NCBI GenBank assembly: GCA_938075305.1 | Contig: CALJGV010000009.1 | Coordinates: 38,096-102,095 of the forward strand | From: an uncultured bacterium | GTDB taxonomy: Bacteria; Planctomycetota; UBA1135; GCA-002686595 | Direction: 5' to 3' | DNA length: 64,000 nucleotides | Shown: positions 18,660 through 27,740 of the stretch, in pieces | How the letters are laid out: every line of letters starts with the position of its first letter | Numbering within the stretch: the stretch's first letter is position 1 | Position numbers and translations under genes: made by a program | The notes under the pieces: generated by a model | Told to the model about the DNA's origin: nothing | The model's database searches: none | The model's input: the letters and a program-made list of their open reading frames with translations, nothing else

Positions 18660-20624
18660 ATGCTGTCGATTCTCACGACCCTCGCTCTCGCCGCCGCTCC
18701 CCAAGCGGTCGACCCCATTGGCAGCCTCCAGCGGCTCACCATTCCGACCGACCCCGAGGGCACCGTCGTGATCTCGGTCGAGCTCGACGGCCTGCCCGCG
18801 GACCTCGTCCTCGAGCGCCACTCGCTCCGCGCCGGAGACTTCCAGCTGCTGGTCTCCCGGCCCGACGGATCCGTGGTCCCCATGCCAGCTCCGCGGCCGA
18901 ACACCTGGCGCGGCGAGGTCCCCGGGTGGCCTGACACCATCGTGACCGCGACCATCAACCACGAGGGTCTCTCGGCGGTCGTGGCCGACTACGCCACGGA
19001 CCGCGAGTGGCAGATCCAGCCGGCTGCGGGCCTGCCCGCCGGGACCTACTCGGTGGCGCGCTCCAGCGACCTCCCGGTCACCGGTGGCGTGTGCGGCGTG
19101 GGCAACCAGGTCGGCTTCCAGGACCCCATCACGGGCCCCGCCACCAGCAACCTCGGCACGGGCCTCCAGCTCTGCGAGGTCGCCTTCGACGCGGACTTCG
19201 AGTTCTTCCAGCGCAACGGCAACAGCGTTCAGGCCACGATCGATGACATCGAGCGGATCATGAACCGGGTCGACACGATCTACGTGCGCGACGCGGACGT
19301 GACGATCCAGCTGACGGGCATCGTGGTGCGGAGCACCTCCGCCGACCCGTACACCACCAGCGACGCGGGCCAGCTCCTCGACCAGTTCCGTAACCACTGG
19401 AACCAGAACTTCTCCGGCATCCGCCGAGACCTCGCCCACCTCTTCACCGGCCGTAACGTCAACGGCGGCACGATCGGCATCGCCTACCTCGGGGTGGTCT
19501 GCAGCCAGACCGTCGGCTACGGACTCTCCGAGTCCCGGTTCACCAACAACCTGGTGAACCGCACGGGCCTCACCGCCCACGAGATGGGCCACAACTTCAA
19601 CTCGAACCACTGCGACGGCAACGGGGACTGCCGGATCATGTGCTCCGGCCTCGGGGGATGTAACAACGACGTCTCGCGCTTCGGGACCGCCAGCGCGAAC
19701 GGGATCCGCAACTACGCCATCAGCCGCGGGTGCCTCCTGGACCTCTCCCCGCCCCTGGCCCTGCCTGTGGTGGACGAGTTCCCTGTGACCCAGCTGAACC
19801 GGGACATCTGGATCAGCTTCCAGGGCACGGAGATCACGGACGCAGCCGTCAACGAGCCCTCCGCTCCGTTCTCGATCCGCCTGAACGCGCTGAGCAACTC
19901 CACGCTCAAGGACGACCGGCTGATCTCCAACAAGCTCCTGCTCGCTGGCCTGAACAACGCCTCGGTCTCGTTCTATTCACAGCACCGCGGGGTCCCCGCC
20001 GGGGGCGCTATCGACGTCGAGATCCTCGACGCGAACAACGACTGGATCCTGCTCGAGCGCGTCGTCTCCGACGGTGTCGATGAGAGCAACTTCAACTTCC
20101 ACCAGATCGCAGTGCCCGCCGGCGCGTACTTCGACGAGGCCCAGGTCCGCATCACCGCGGACGTGGATAGCGGCAGCCAGAACTGGTACATCGACGACTT
20201 CGAGGTGTCCGACAACACCTGCGGGGGCGTGTCCAACTACTGCTTCGCCAACCCGAACTCGGTCAGCATCAACGGCGCGAACATCTCCATCCTCGGGAGC
20301 ACCAGCCTCGCGGCCAACGACCTGACGCTCCTGACCGCGAGCTGCCCGACCCTCAGCTTCGGCATCTACATCTTCGGGGACCAGCAGACCCAGGTCTTCC
20401 TGGGCAACGGCTTCCTCTGCGTCAGCGGGAGCCCGGTCTACCGACTGGGCATCGCCCAGGCCGACATCTTCGGGACGAGCTTCCTCACGATCGACAACCA
20501 GAGCCTCCCCGGGGGCCTGATCCTCAGCCCCGGCGACACCTACAACGCGCAGCTTTGGTATCGCGACTCGGTCGGTGCCGGCTTCAACCTCAGCGACGGC
20601 ATCGAGATCAACTTCTGCCCCTGA
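18660..20624 (+). CDS. Secreted reprolysin-like (M12-type) zinc metallopeptidase with Planctomycete C-terminal domain
   Basis: Zinc motif HEMGHNFNSNHC plus IMCSGLGGC; signal peptide MLSILTTLALAAAPQA; C-terminal LQL-type domain ending GDTYNAQLWYRDS. Confidence 0.88.
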   Translation: MLSILTTLALAAAPQAVDPIGSLQRLTIPTDPEGTVVISVELDGLPADLVLERHSLRAGDFQLLVSRPDGSVVPMPAPRPNTWRGEVPGWPDTIVTATINHEGLSAVVADYATDREWQIQPAAGLPAGTYSVARSSDLPVTGGVCGVGNQVGFQDPITGPATSNLGTGLQLCEVAFDADFEFFQRNGNSVQATIDDIERIMNRVDTIYVRDADVTIQLTGIVVRSTSADPYTTSDAGQLLDQFRNHWNQNFSGIRRDLAHLFTGRNVNGGTIGIAYLGVVCSQTVGYGLSESRFTNNLVNRTGLTAHEMGHNFNSNHCDGNGDCRIMCSGLGGCNNDVSRFGTASANGIRNYAISRGCLLDLSPPLALPVVDEFPVTQLNRDIWISFQGTEITDAAVNEPSAPFSIRLNALSNSTLKDDRLISNKLLLAGLNNASVSFYSQHRGVPAGGAIDVEILDANNDWILLERVVSDGVDESNFNFHQIAVPAGAYFDEAQVRITADVDSGSQNWYIDDFEVSDNTCGGVSNYCFANPNSVSINGANISILGSTSLAANDLTLLTASCPTLSFGIYIFGDQQTQVFLGNGFLCVSGSPVYRLGIAQADIFGTSFLTIDNQSLPGGLILSPGDTYNAQLWYRDSVGAGFNLSDGIEINFCP

Positions 20625-20645
20625 TCGTGGCGCCCACGCTCCACC

Positions 20646-20681
20646 GAGAGCCCCCGGCGGATCCTTCCGCCGGGGGCTCTC
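20646..20681 (+). terminator. Strong hairpin terminator candidate after the metallopeptidase gene
   Basis: GAGAGCCCCCGGCGG-ATCCTT-CCGCCGGGGGCTCTC: perfect 15-bp inverted repeat, 6-nt loop; no strong T-tract. Confidence 0.65.
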
Positions 20682-20767
20682 CTCGTCTGCGATGATCCTG
20701 CCGCTGGCGGCCCGCAGGATGTGCTACATCTCTCCCGCAGCGCCGCCTCACCTGCGGCCCATCCCCC

Positions 20768-21346
20768 ATGAAGAAGCTCTCCCTGGTCCTGATCTCCCTC
20801 GCCCTCTTGGCCGGCGCCACCGCCTCCCTCGGCGGCTGCTCCTCGACCATCGAGAACCGCGACCCCTCCGGCGAGCCGTTCCCCTCGGTGGAGGCCACCT
20901 CCCTGGCGGGCGAGACGGTCCGGATTCCCGAGGACTTCGCCGGCGCCCCGGTGCTCCTGCTCGTCGGCTACGTACAGGGCTCCCAGTTCGACATCGACCG
21001 CTGGCTCTACGGGGCCATTGACGCGGATCTGGAGGTCGCCCTCCGGGAGGTCCCCGCCGCCCGGGGCGCCGCCGCGAGCCTCGCCAAGGGCTTCATCGAC
21101 TCCGGCATGCAGCGCGGGATCCCCAAGGACGAGTGGGGCGCGGTCACCACCACCTACGGGGGCGCGGCGGAGGCCATCGGACAGTTCACCGGGACGGAGC
21201 GCCCCCGGAACGCCCGGGTCCTGCTCCTCGACGCCAACGGCATCGTCCGGTGGTTCTACGATCAGGGCTACTCGGCTCTCAAGCTCAAGGGCCTCGAGGC
21301 CGCCCTCGAGGGCGTCACCCCGGCGGCGGACGTCGACGCCGACTGA
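20768..21346 (+). CDS. Lipoprotein with thioredoxin-like (redoxin) layout, lacking catalytic cysteines
   Basis: Lipobox SLGGCSS; F.GAPVLLLVGYVQGSQFDIDRWLYGA...RPRNARVLLLDANGIVRWFYDQGYS resembles peroxiredoxin/ATP10-like folds; the only Cys is the lipobox Cys. Confidence 0.6.
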   Translation: MKKLSLVLISLALLAGATASLGGCSSTIENRDPSGEPFPSVEATSLAGETVRIPEDFAGAPVLLLVGYVQGSQFDIDRWLYGAIDADLEVALREVPAARGAAASLAKGFIDSGMQRGIPKDEWGAVTTTYGGAAEAIGQFTGTERPRNARVLLLDANGIVRWFYDQGYSALKLKGLEAALEGVTPAADVDAD

Positions 21347-21371
21347 GGGGCGAGGAGCCCCCCACCGAACC

Positions 21372-22274
21372 ATGGAACGCCCCTCCATCCGGCAGCTCGA
21401 GTACCTCGTCGCCGTCGCGGACCACCTCAACTTCCGCGAAGCCGCCGCCTCGTGCAACGTGACCCAGCCGGCCCTCAGCACCCAGCTCCAGCAGCTGGAG
21501 GCGCTCCTGGGGGTGCAGCTCTTCGAGCGCGACACCCGCCGCGTGGTCGCCACGGCCGCGGGCCTCAAGCTCGCCCAGGAGGCGCGCGGGATCCTCTCGG
21601 CCACCGACCACCTTCTGGACTCGGCCCGGGCCGCCGGGGAGCCGCTGTCGGGCAGGCTCCGCCTCGGCGTGATCCCAACGGTCGCTCCCTACCTGCTGCC
21701 CTCCGTGGTGCAGGCCACCCGCGAAGCCCACCCTGGCCTGGTCCTGCTGCTGCAAGAGGACCAGACGGACCGCATCGTCCAGCGCCTCCACTCCGGCGAG
21801 CTCGACCTCTTGCTGCTCGCCCTCGACGTGGACCTGCGCGGCGCCGCCGAGCTGGCTCTCTTCAGCGACCCCTTCGTGCTCGCCTGTCCGACAGGCCACC
21901 CCCTCGCCTCGCGGGAGGTGCTGGCCGAGTCGGACCTCGACGGGGAGTCCGTGCTCCTGCTGGAGGAGGGGCACTGCCTGCGCGACCACGCCCTGCCCAT
22001 CTGTAAGTCGGCGGGCATGACCGAGTACGCAGACTTCCGCGCCACGAGCCTGGGGACGCTGCTCCAGATGGTGGGCGCCGGGCTCGGCGTGACCCTCGTC
22101 CCGGAGATGGCCGTCGCGGGCGAGAGCAACTGCAACCCCAGCGTGGCCTTCAGGCCGTTCGACGAGGGCGGTCCGTCCCGCTCCATCGGCGTCGCCTGGC
22201 GCAAGAGCTCGGCCCGCGAGGCGGAGTTCAGGGACCTGGCGGAGACCATCCGCGCGGCGCACCTGGCGAGCTGA
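21372..22274 (+). CDS. oxyR: LysR-family regulator, OxyR-like
   Basis: LysR HTH (RQLEYLVAVADHLNFREAAASCNVTQPALSTQLQQLE); GHCLRDHALPICKSAG preserves the two OxyR redox cysteines with C-x8-C spacing. ORF N-terminal extension 21018-21371 rejected. Confidence 0.85.
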   Translation: MERPSIRQLEYLVAVADHLNFREAAASCNVTQPALSTQLQQLEALLGVQLFERDTRRVVATAAGLKLAQEARGILSATDHLLDSARAAGEPLSGRLRLGVIPTVAPYLLPSVVQATREAHPGLVLLLQEDQTDRIVQRLHSGELDLLLLALDVDLRGAAELALFSDPFVLACPTGHPLASREVLAESDLDGESVLLLEEGHCLRDHALPICKSAGMTEYADFRATSLGTLLQMVGAGLGVTLVPEMAVAGESNCNPSVAFRPFDEGGPSRSIGVAWRKSSAREAEFRDLAETIRAAHLAS

Positions 22275-22289
22275 GCGGCCCGCTGGCCC

Positions 22290-23342
22290 TCAGGGCGAGG
22301 CGACCCCCGCCAGGTAGAAGTTCAGCCAGATGAACTGCGGCATCCAGTGGGACACCACGGCGAAGTCGCCGTCCCAAAGCTCCCTGCGGCCGAGCAGTTC
22401 CGCGAGGGCCCGGTCCAGCTCCGCCGCCGCCGCCGGCTCCTCCGCCGCGCGGAGCGCCAGCGGCCAGAGCCGCGAGGCGTGCACCCCGAGCAGGTGGGTC
22501 GTCCGCATGGTCACCTCCGCGGGGAGCACCTCCCGCCGATCAAGGACGTAGGGCTCCAGCGGCGGGTTGAAGGGCTCGACCGAGTCCACGAGGTAGCCGA
22601 GGGTCGGCACCCACAGGAACTCGAAAGAGCGCGGGTCCACGGACGTGATGAGCTGCTCTCGCCAAGGGTCGAGCCGCTCCTCCCGCATCCGGGTGAGCCG
22701 CGCCCCTGCGCCCTCGGTGACGGGGCCTGCGGCCATGACCTGGTACCAGGTGAAGGCCCAGGAGGAGTAGTAGCCGACCACCCCCCGCCCCTCGAGGCGG
22801 CGGTCCCCCTCGAGCTCGGGGAAAGGGGCCTGGTCGAGGAAGTCGAGGAGCGCGCGCTCGGTCTCCTCCCGGAAGGCGCGGGTGGACGGGAGCACTGCCC
22901 GATGGCGCTCCAGCTCCGAGAGCAGCCGCAGGAGCCAGCACTGGCCGTAGCTGTAGGTCAGGCGGCCCCCGAGGCCCGCCTCGGCCAGCCGCGCCCGCTC
23001 CGCCGCCAGGGCCTCGTCGGAGAGCCGATCTAGGATCCGCCCCGCGCGCTCGCCGTCCCCGTCGCGCCGCGCCTGGGTCAGGAGCGCCCAGTGGGCGAAG
23101 ATGCAGGAGTGCCAGTCGTAAGAGCCCCCGAAGAGGGACTCCCCAGCGGCCCGGCTGACCATGTTGGCGCTGGGCTCGGTGCGATCGAGGCCGGCCTCCA
23201 TCACGTCGAGGAGGCCGGGCAGGTAGGAGGCCGAGGTCGGGAGCCCGGCGGGAACCATCGCGGGAGGCATCGAAGGAGACGCGCTACAGGCGAGGGCGAC
23301 CCACGTCAGGAGCGCCCCCCGAAGGGGTCGTGACCAGCTCAC
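22290..23342 (-). CDS. DUF2891-like exported protein
   Basis: Signal/lipobox-like N-terminus (WVALACSAS); SLFGGSYDWHSCIFAHWALL, RLTYSYGQCWLLRLL segments as I recall for DUF2891 proteins. Confidence 0.6.
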   Translation of the reverse strand: MSWSRPLRGALLTWVALACSASPSMPPAMVPAGLPTSASYLPGLLDVMEAGLDRTEPSANMVSRAAGESLFGGSYDWHSCIFAHWALLTQARRDGDGERAGRILDRLSDEALAAERARLAEAGLGGRLTYSYGQCWLLRLLSELERHRAVLPSTRAFREETERALLDFLDQAPFPELEGDRRLEGRGVVGYYSSWAFTWYQVMAAGPVTEGAGARLTRMREERLDPWREQLITSVDPRSFEFLWVPTLGYLVDSVEPFNPPLEPYVLDRREVLPAEVTMRTTHLLGVHASRLWPLALRAAEEPAAAAELDRALAELLGRRELWDGDFAVVSHWMPQFIWLNFYLAGVASP

Positions 23343-26300
23343 TCGCCCGCCGCTGCACCGTCACCCTTCGCGGCCTCCACGGCCGGCGCCTCGGCGTCAG
23401 TCGGGCCCTCCGCGACCGCCGGGATCCCACCGCCGCCGAAGCGTTCGGAGAGCCCCTGGATCATCCGGTAGAGCGACGGCGTGAGGACGAGGCCGAGGAT
23501 CGTCGCGAGGATCATCCCGAAGAACACCGTGACGCCGAGGGCCACCCGCGAACCGGCGCCCGCGCCGGTGGCGAGGACCAGGGGCGCGGTGCCGAAGACG
23601 AAGGAGACCACGGTCATGAGGATCGGGCGGAAGCGCAGGCGCGAGGCCTCGATGGCCGCCGCGACCACGCCGAGGCCCGACTCCCGCTGCTCCTTCGCGA
23701 ACTCCACGATGAGGATCGCGTTCTTCGAGATGAGCGCGATCAGCAGCACGATGCCGATCTGGGTGTAGACGTTGTTCCCGAAGGGCGTGAGCATCGTGCC
23801 CAGCGCGGCCCCGAGCAGGCCCAGGGGCACGGCGAGGATGATGGCCACGGGGAGCATCCAGGACTCGTACTGGGCCGCCAGCACGAGGAACACGAGGAAG
23901 ATCGCGAGGAGGAAGATCGCGCCGGCGCCGCCGGTGGCCTCCTTCTCCTGGTACGACAGGCCGTTCCAGGCGATCCCGAAGTTGGGGCCGGGGAGGACCT
24001 GGTCCTTCACCCCCTCGATGATGTCCAGCGACTGGCCCGAGCTGATGCCGGGCGCCGCGCTGCCCTTGATGGAGGCGCTGGGGTACAGGTTGAAGCGGAC
24101 GATGGAGGCAGGCCCCACGCGCTCCTCCACCGTGGCCACCGAGGCCATGGGGACGATGCGCCCGTCGCTGGTGCCCATGCGCAGCTTGCCGATGTCCGAC
24201 GGCACCGAGCGCGTCTCCGACTCGCCCTGCAGGCGCACCTGGTAGGTCCGTCCGAACTCGTTGAAGTCGTTGGCGTAGGCGGAGCCCAGGTAGGTCTGGA
24301 GCGTGTTGAAGACCGTCTGCAGCGAGATCCCCATCTGCTTGACCTTGTCCCGGTCCACGTCAACGTAGAGCTGCGGCACCGTCGCGCGGAGGCCCGAGTT
24401 GACCCTCATCAGCGTGGGCTGCTCGTTGCCGGCGTCCACCAGGGCGTTGGCCGCCTTCGAGAGGTTCGCGATGCCGCCGCCGGCGCGGTCCTGCAGCTGC
24501 ATGTCGAAGCCGCCGACCAGCCCCACGCCGGGGATGGAAGGCACGGGGAAGGCAAAGATCTGGGCGTCGGGGATCTGCTGGAAGCGCCCCATCAGCCCCA
24601 TGATGATCCCCCTCAGGCTGGTCTCCTTCGTCGTGCGTTCGTCCCAGGGATCGAGGGTCACGATGAAGCTCACCGTCGAGGAGCTCGCGGCGCCGTCGAT
24701 CAGCGAGTAGCCGATCAGGGCCACGCTCGCGTCGACCCCGGGGGTCTTGTCGAGCACCGCGTCCACCTTCTGCCCCACCGCCCGGGTTCGCTCCTTGGAG
24801 GCTGCGTCGGGCAGCTGCGCCGAGACGATCAGGTAGCCCATGTCCTCCTGGGGCACGAAGCCCGTGGGGAGCTTGCTGAACGTGTAGCCCCCGGCGAAGA
24901 CGACGCTGAGGAAGACCACGAGGCTGATGGCGAACTTGCGCACCGCCATGCCCACCACGCCCACGTAGCCCTTGGTCGCGAGGTCGAGCGTCCAGTTGAA
25001 GCCGCGGTAGAAGAAGTTCTTCTTCTGCTTCGAGGGCCGCATGAGGATCGCGCAGAGCGCGGGGCTCAGGCTCAGCGCGTTGATCGAGCTGAAGACCGTG
25101 GCCGCGGAGATGGTCAGGCCGAACTGCTTGAACATCACGCCGACCAGGCCCGGCATGAAGGACGTCGGGACGAAGACCGCGAGCAGGACGAGCGTGGTCG
25201 CCACGATCGGCCCGGTCACCTCCTCCATCGCCTTGAGCGCGGCGTCCTTGCTGGAGAGCCCGGTGTCGATGTTCCGCGCCACGTTCTCCACCACCACGAT
25301 CGCGTCGTCCACGACGATCCCGATGGCGAGCACGATGCCAAAGAGCGACAGCGTGTTGAGGGAGAAGCCCAGGGCCGACATCACCGCGAAGGTGCCGATC
25401 AGCGAGACCGGGATGGTCACCGCCGGGATCAGCGTCGCCCGGAAGTCCTGGAGGAAGATGAGGACGGTGAGGATGACCAGCAGCGCCGCGATGAAGAGGG
25501 TGCTGATGATCTCCTGGATGGAGGCCCGCACGACGTCCGCGGCGTCGTAGGTGACCTGGGCGCTCAGGTCGTTCGGGAAGCTCGACCGGGTCGTCTCGAT
25601 GAGCTTGGCGACCTGGTCCGAGATCTGGATGAGGTTGGCGCCGGGGAGCTGATAGATCGCGATGTTCGCGGCCGGCCGCCCGTTCAGGGACGAACCCATC
25701 ACGTAGTTCTGGGCGCCGCGCTCGACCCGGGCGATGTCGCCCACGCGCAGGACGCGACCGTCCTTGCCGGTCCGGACGACGATGTTCTCGAACTCGGCGA
25801 CGCTCACGAGGCGGCCCTTGGTCGAGACGGTGTACTCGAAGGTGGTCCCCGCCGGAGCTGGGTCCTCGCCGATCTTGCCGGCCGCCACCTGCACGTTCTG
25901 CTCCTGGATCGCGGCCAGGACGTCCGCCGGCGTGAGGCTCCTGGCCTCGAGCTCGAAGGGGTCGAGCCACAGGCGCATGGAGTAGTCCGAAGCGCCGAAG
26001 ATCTGCGCGTCACCCACGCCGCTGATCCGCTTCAGCTCATCGCGCAGGTTGAGGGAGGCCCAGTTGCTCAGGTAGACGTCGTCCAGGCTGCCGCCCGGCG
26101 AGTACACCGAGATCATCTGGGCGAAGTCGGGCATCTTCTTGTTGGTTGTGATGCCCAACCGCCGGACGTCCTCAGGGAGGCTCGGCTCCGCAGAGGAGAC
26201 GCGGTTCTGCACCTGGACCGAGGCGATGTCGAGGTCCGTGCCCGGCTCGAACGTGATGGTCAGCGTGTAGCTGCCGTCCGACGCCGAGATGCTCGACATG

Positions 26301-26533
26301 TAGAGCATCCGCTCGACGCCGTTGACCTCCTGCTCGATGGGCGCCGCAACCGTGTCGGCCACCACGCTGGCGTCCGCGCCCGGGTAGTTCGCCTTGACGG
26401 CGATCGTGGGCGGCGCGAGGTCGGGGTACTGCGCGATCGGGAGCTTGACCAGCGCGGTCGCCCCCATGGTGATCACGATGATCGAGACCACCGTCGCGAA
26501 GATCGGACGGAGAATGAAGAATCTGGAGAGCAT
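23339..26533 (-). CDS. RND efflux transporter permease (HAE1 family, AcrB/MexB-like)
   Basis: 1064 aa; MLSRFFILRPIFATVVSIIVITMGATALVKLPIAQYPDLAPP; GIVVDDAIVVVENVARN; FLVLAAQYESWMLPVAIILAVPLGLLGA. Confidence 0.95.
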   Translation of the reverse strand: MLSRFFILRPIFATVVSIIVITMGATALVKLPIAQYPDLAPPTIAVKANYPGADASVVADTVAAPIEQEVNGVERMLYMSSISASDGSYTLTITFEPGTDLDIASVQVQNRVSSAEPSLPEDVRRLGITTNKKMPDFAQMISVYSPGGSLDDVYLSNWASLNLRDELKRISGVGDAQIFGASDYSMRLWLDPFELEARSLTPADVLAAIQEQNVQVAAGKIGEDPAPAGTTFEYTVSTKGRLVSVAEFENIVVRTGKDGRVLRVGDIARVERGAQNYVMGSSLNGRPAANIAIYQLPGANLIQISDQVAKLIETTRSSFPNDLSAQVTYDAADVVRASIQEIISTLFIAALLVILTVLIFLQDFRATLIPAVTIPVSLIGTFAVMSALGFSLNTLSLFGIVLAIGIVVDDAIVVVENVARNIDTGLSSKDAALKAMEEVTGPIVATTLVLLAVFVPTSFMPGLVGVMFKQFGLTISAATVFSSINALSLSPALCAILMRPSKQKKNFFYRGFNWTLDLATKGYVGVVGMAVRKFAISLVVFLSVVFAGGYTFSKLPTGFVPQEDMGYLIVSAQLPDAASKERTRAVGQKVDAVLDKTPGVDASVALIGYSLIDGAASSSTVSFIVTLDPWDERTTKETSLRGIIMGLMGRFQQIPDAQIFAFPVPSIPGVGLVGGFDMQLQDRAGGGIANLSKAANALVDAGNEQPTLMRVNSGLRATVPQLYVDVDRDKVKQMGISLQTVFNTLQTYLGSAYANDFNEFGRTYQVRLQGESETRSVPSDIGKLRMGTSDGRIVPMASVATVEERVGPASIVRFNLYPSASIKGSAAPGISSGQSLDIIEGVKDQVLPGPNFGIAWNGLSYQEKEATGGAGAIFLLAIFLVFLVLAAQYESWMLPVAIILAVPLGLLGAALGTMLTPFGNNVYTQIGIVLLIALISKNAILIVEFAKEQRESGLGVVAAAIEASRLRFRPILMTVVSFVFGTAPLVLATGAGAGSRVALGVTVFFGMILATILGLVLTPSLYRMIQGLSERFGGGGIPAVAEGPTDAEAPAVEAAKGDGAAAGE

Positions 26534-26546
26534 CTGGATGGCCCCG

Positions 26547-27668
26547 TCAGCTGTCCTGCTTGATCCGGACCGGGGCGCCAGGCCGCGCGGAGATCATGCC
26601 GTTGACGATGACGTTGTCCGTTCCATCGATGCCCGACAGGATCACCAGCCCGTCGGAGGTCTGCTGTCCGACCTTGACGGAGCGGCGCTCCACCACGTCG
26701 TCCTTGCCGACGACGAGCAGGTAGGGCCCCTGCTGATCGCGACCCAGGGCCACCTCCGGTACGACCGTCGCGCCCTTGATCTCGCCCGCCTGGATCCGGA
26801 TCCGCACGAAGAGGCCGCCCTTGAGCTTGCCCTCCGCGTTGTCGAACTCGGCGCGGATGCGCAGCGTCCCGGTCTCGAGGTCCACCTCGGGGTCAACGTA
26901 GTCCACCCGCCCGGAGAAGGGGAAGCCCTCGTCAATCTCACGGGCCAGCTCGATGGGCGGCAGCGAGTCGAGGGCCTCTCGAACTCGCCCCTCCTTCTCA
27001 TCCCTGGCCGCGTACTCGAGCATGACCCGATCGGGGAGCGAGAACCACGCGTCGATCTTGGAGTCGTCGTAGATCTTGGTCAGCGCGGAGGTGCCGAGGC
27101 CACCCACGAGGCTGCCGACAAAGTAGTCGCTCTGCTCAGCGCGCCCGTCGATCGGGGCGTAGATCTCCGTGTAGGAGACGTCCAGCTGCTTGATGGCCAG
27201 GTTCTTGGTGGCCACCTTCACGTTCTCGGCGGCGACCTTGTGCTTGGCGCGCGCCTCGAGCGCCTGGAGCTCGGAGACCGCCCGATCCTTGTAGGCCTTC
27301 TCGAGCCGGGTCGCCGTCACGTCCGCCAGCTCGGCCTCAGCCTTGGCGCTGAGGAGCTGGGCGGCGGCGGCGTCCCGCGCGGCGGCGAAGGGCGCCGGGT
27401 CGATGCGGAACATCAGGTCACCGGCCTTCACCGGCTCCCCCTCCTTGTGGGCGATCTCCTCGAGGACACCGTTCACACGGGCCCGGATTTCCACCGTCTG
27501 GACCGGCTCCGTCTGACCGCTCACCACCTCGTACTTGGTGATGTCCTTGACGAGGGGCTTTTGCACCTCGACCAGCGGCGGCTTGGGGGCGATGGGCGCG
27601 GGCTTCTCGCTGCATCCGACGAGGCTGCCCAGGAGCCCGGCCGTCATGAGTAGGGTGGCCGTCTTCAT
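26547..27668 (-). CDS. RND efflux periplasmic adaptor (membrane fusion protein)
   Basis: Lipobox LVGCSEKP; lipoyl/HlyD-like segments (VEIRARVNGVLEEIAHKEGEPVKAGDLMFRIDPAPF). Confidence 0.92.
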   Translation of the reverse strand: MKTATLLMTAGLLGSLVGCSEKPAPIAPKPPLVEVQKPLVKDITKYEVVSGQTEPVQTVEIRARVNGVLEEIAHKEGEPVKAGDLMFRIDPAPFAAARDAAAAQLLSAKAEAELADVTATRLEKAYKDRAVSELQALEARAKHKVAAENVKVATKNLAIKQLDVSYTEIYAPIDGRAEQSDYFVGSLVGGLGTSALTKIYDDSKIDAWFSLPDRVMLEYAARDEKEGRVREALDSLPPIELAREIDEGFPFSGRVDYVDPEVDLETGTLRIRAEFDNAEGKLKGGLFVRIRIQAGEIKGATVVPEVALGRDQQGPYLLVVGKDDVVERRSVKVGQQTSDGLVILSGIDGTDNVIVNGMISARPGAPVRIKQDS

Positions 27669-27740
27669 TGCCCCAAGAGGGTAGGTGTAATGGAGAGCGC
27701 GCCACAGAGGCCCCGGCCAATTCTGCTACCGTTTGCCGCG

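Noticed and set aside
23330-26563. 1077-aa + strand ORF
   Set aside because: Shadow of the AcrB-like gene on the opposite strand; composition of HRDE repeats without any domain signature.
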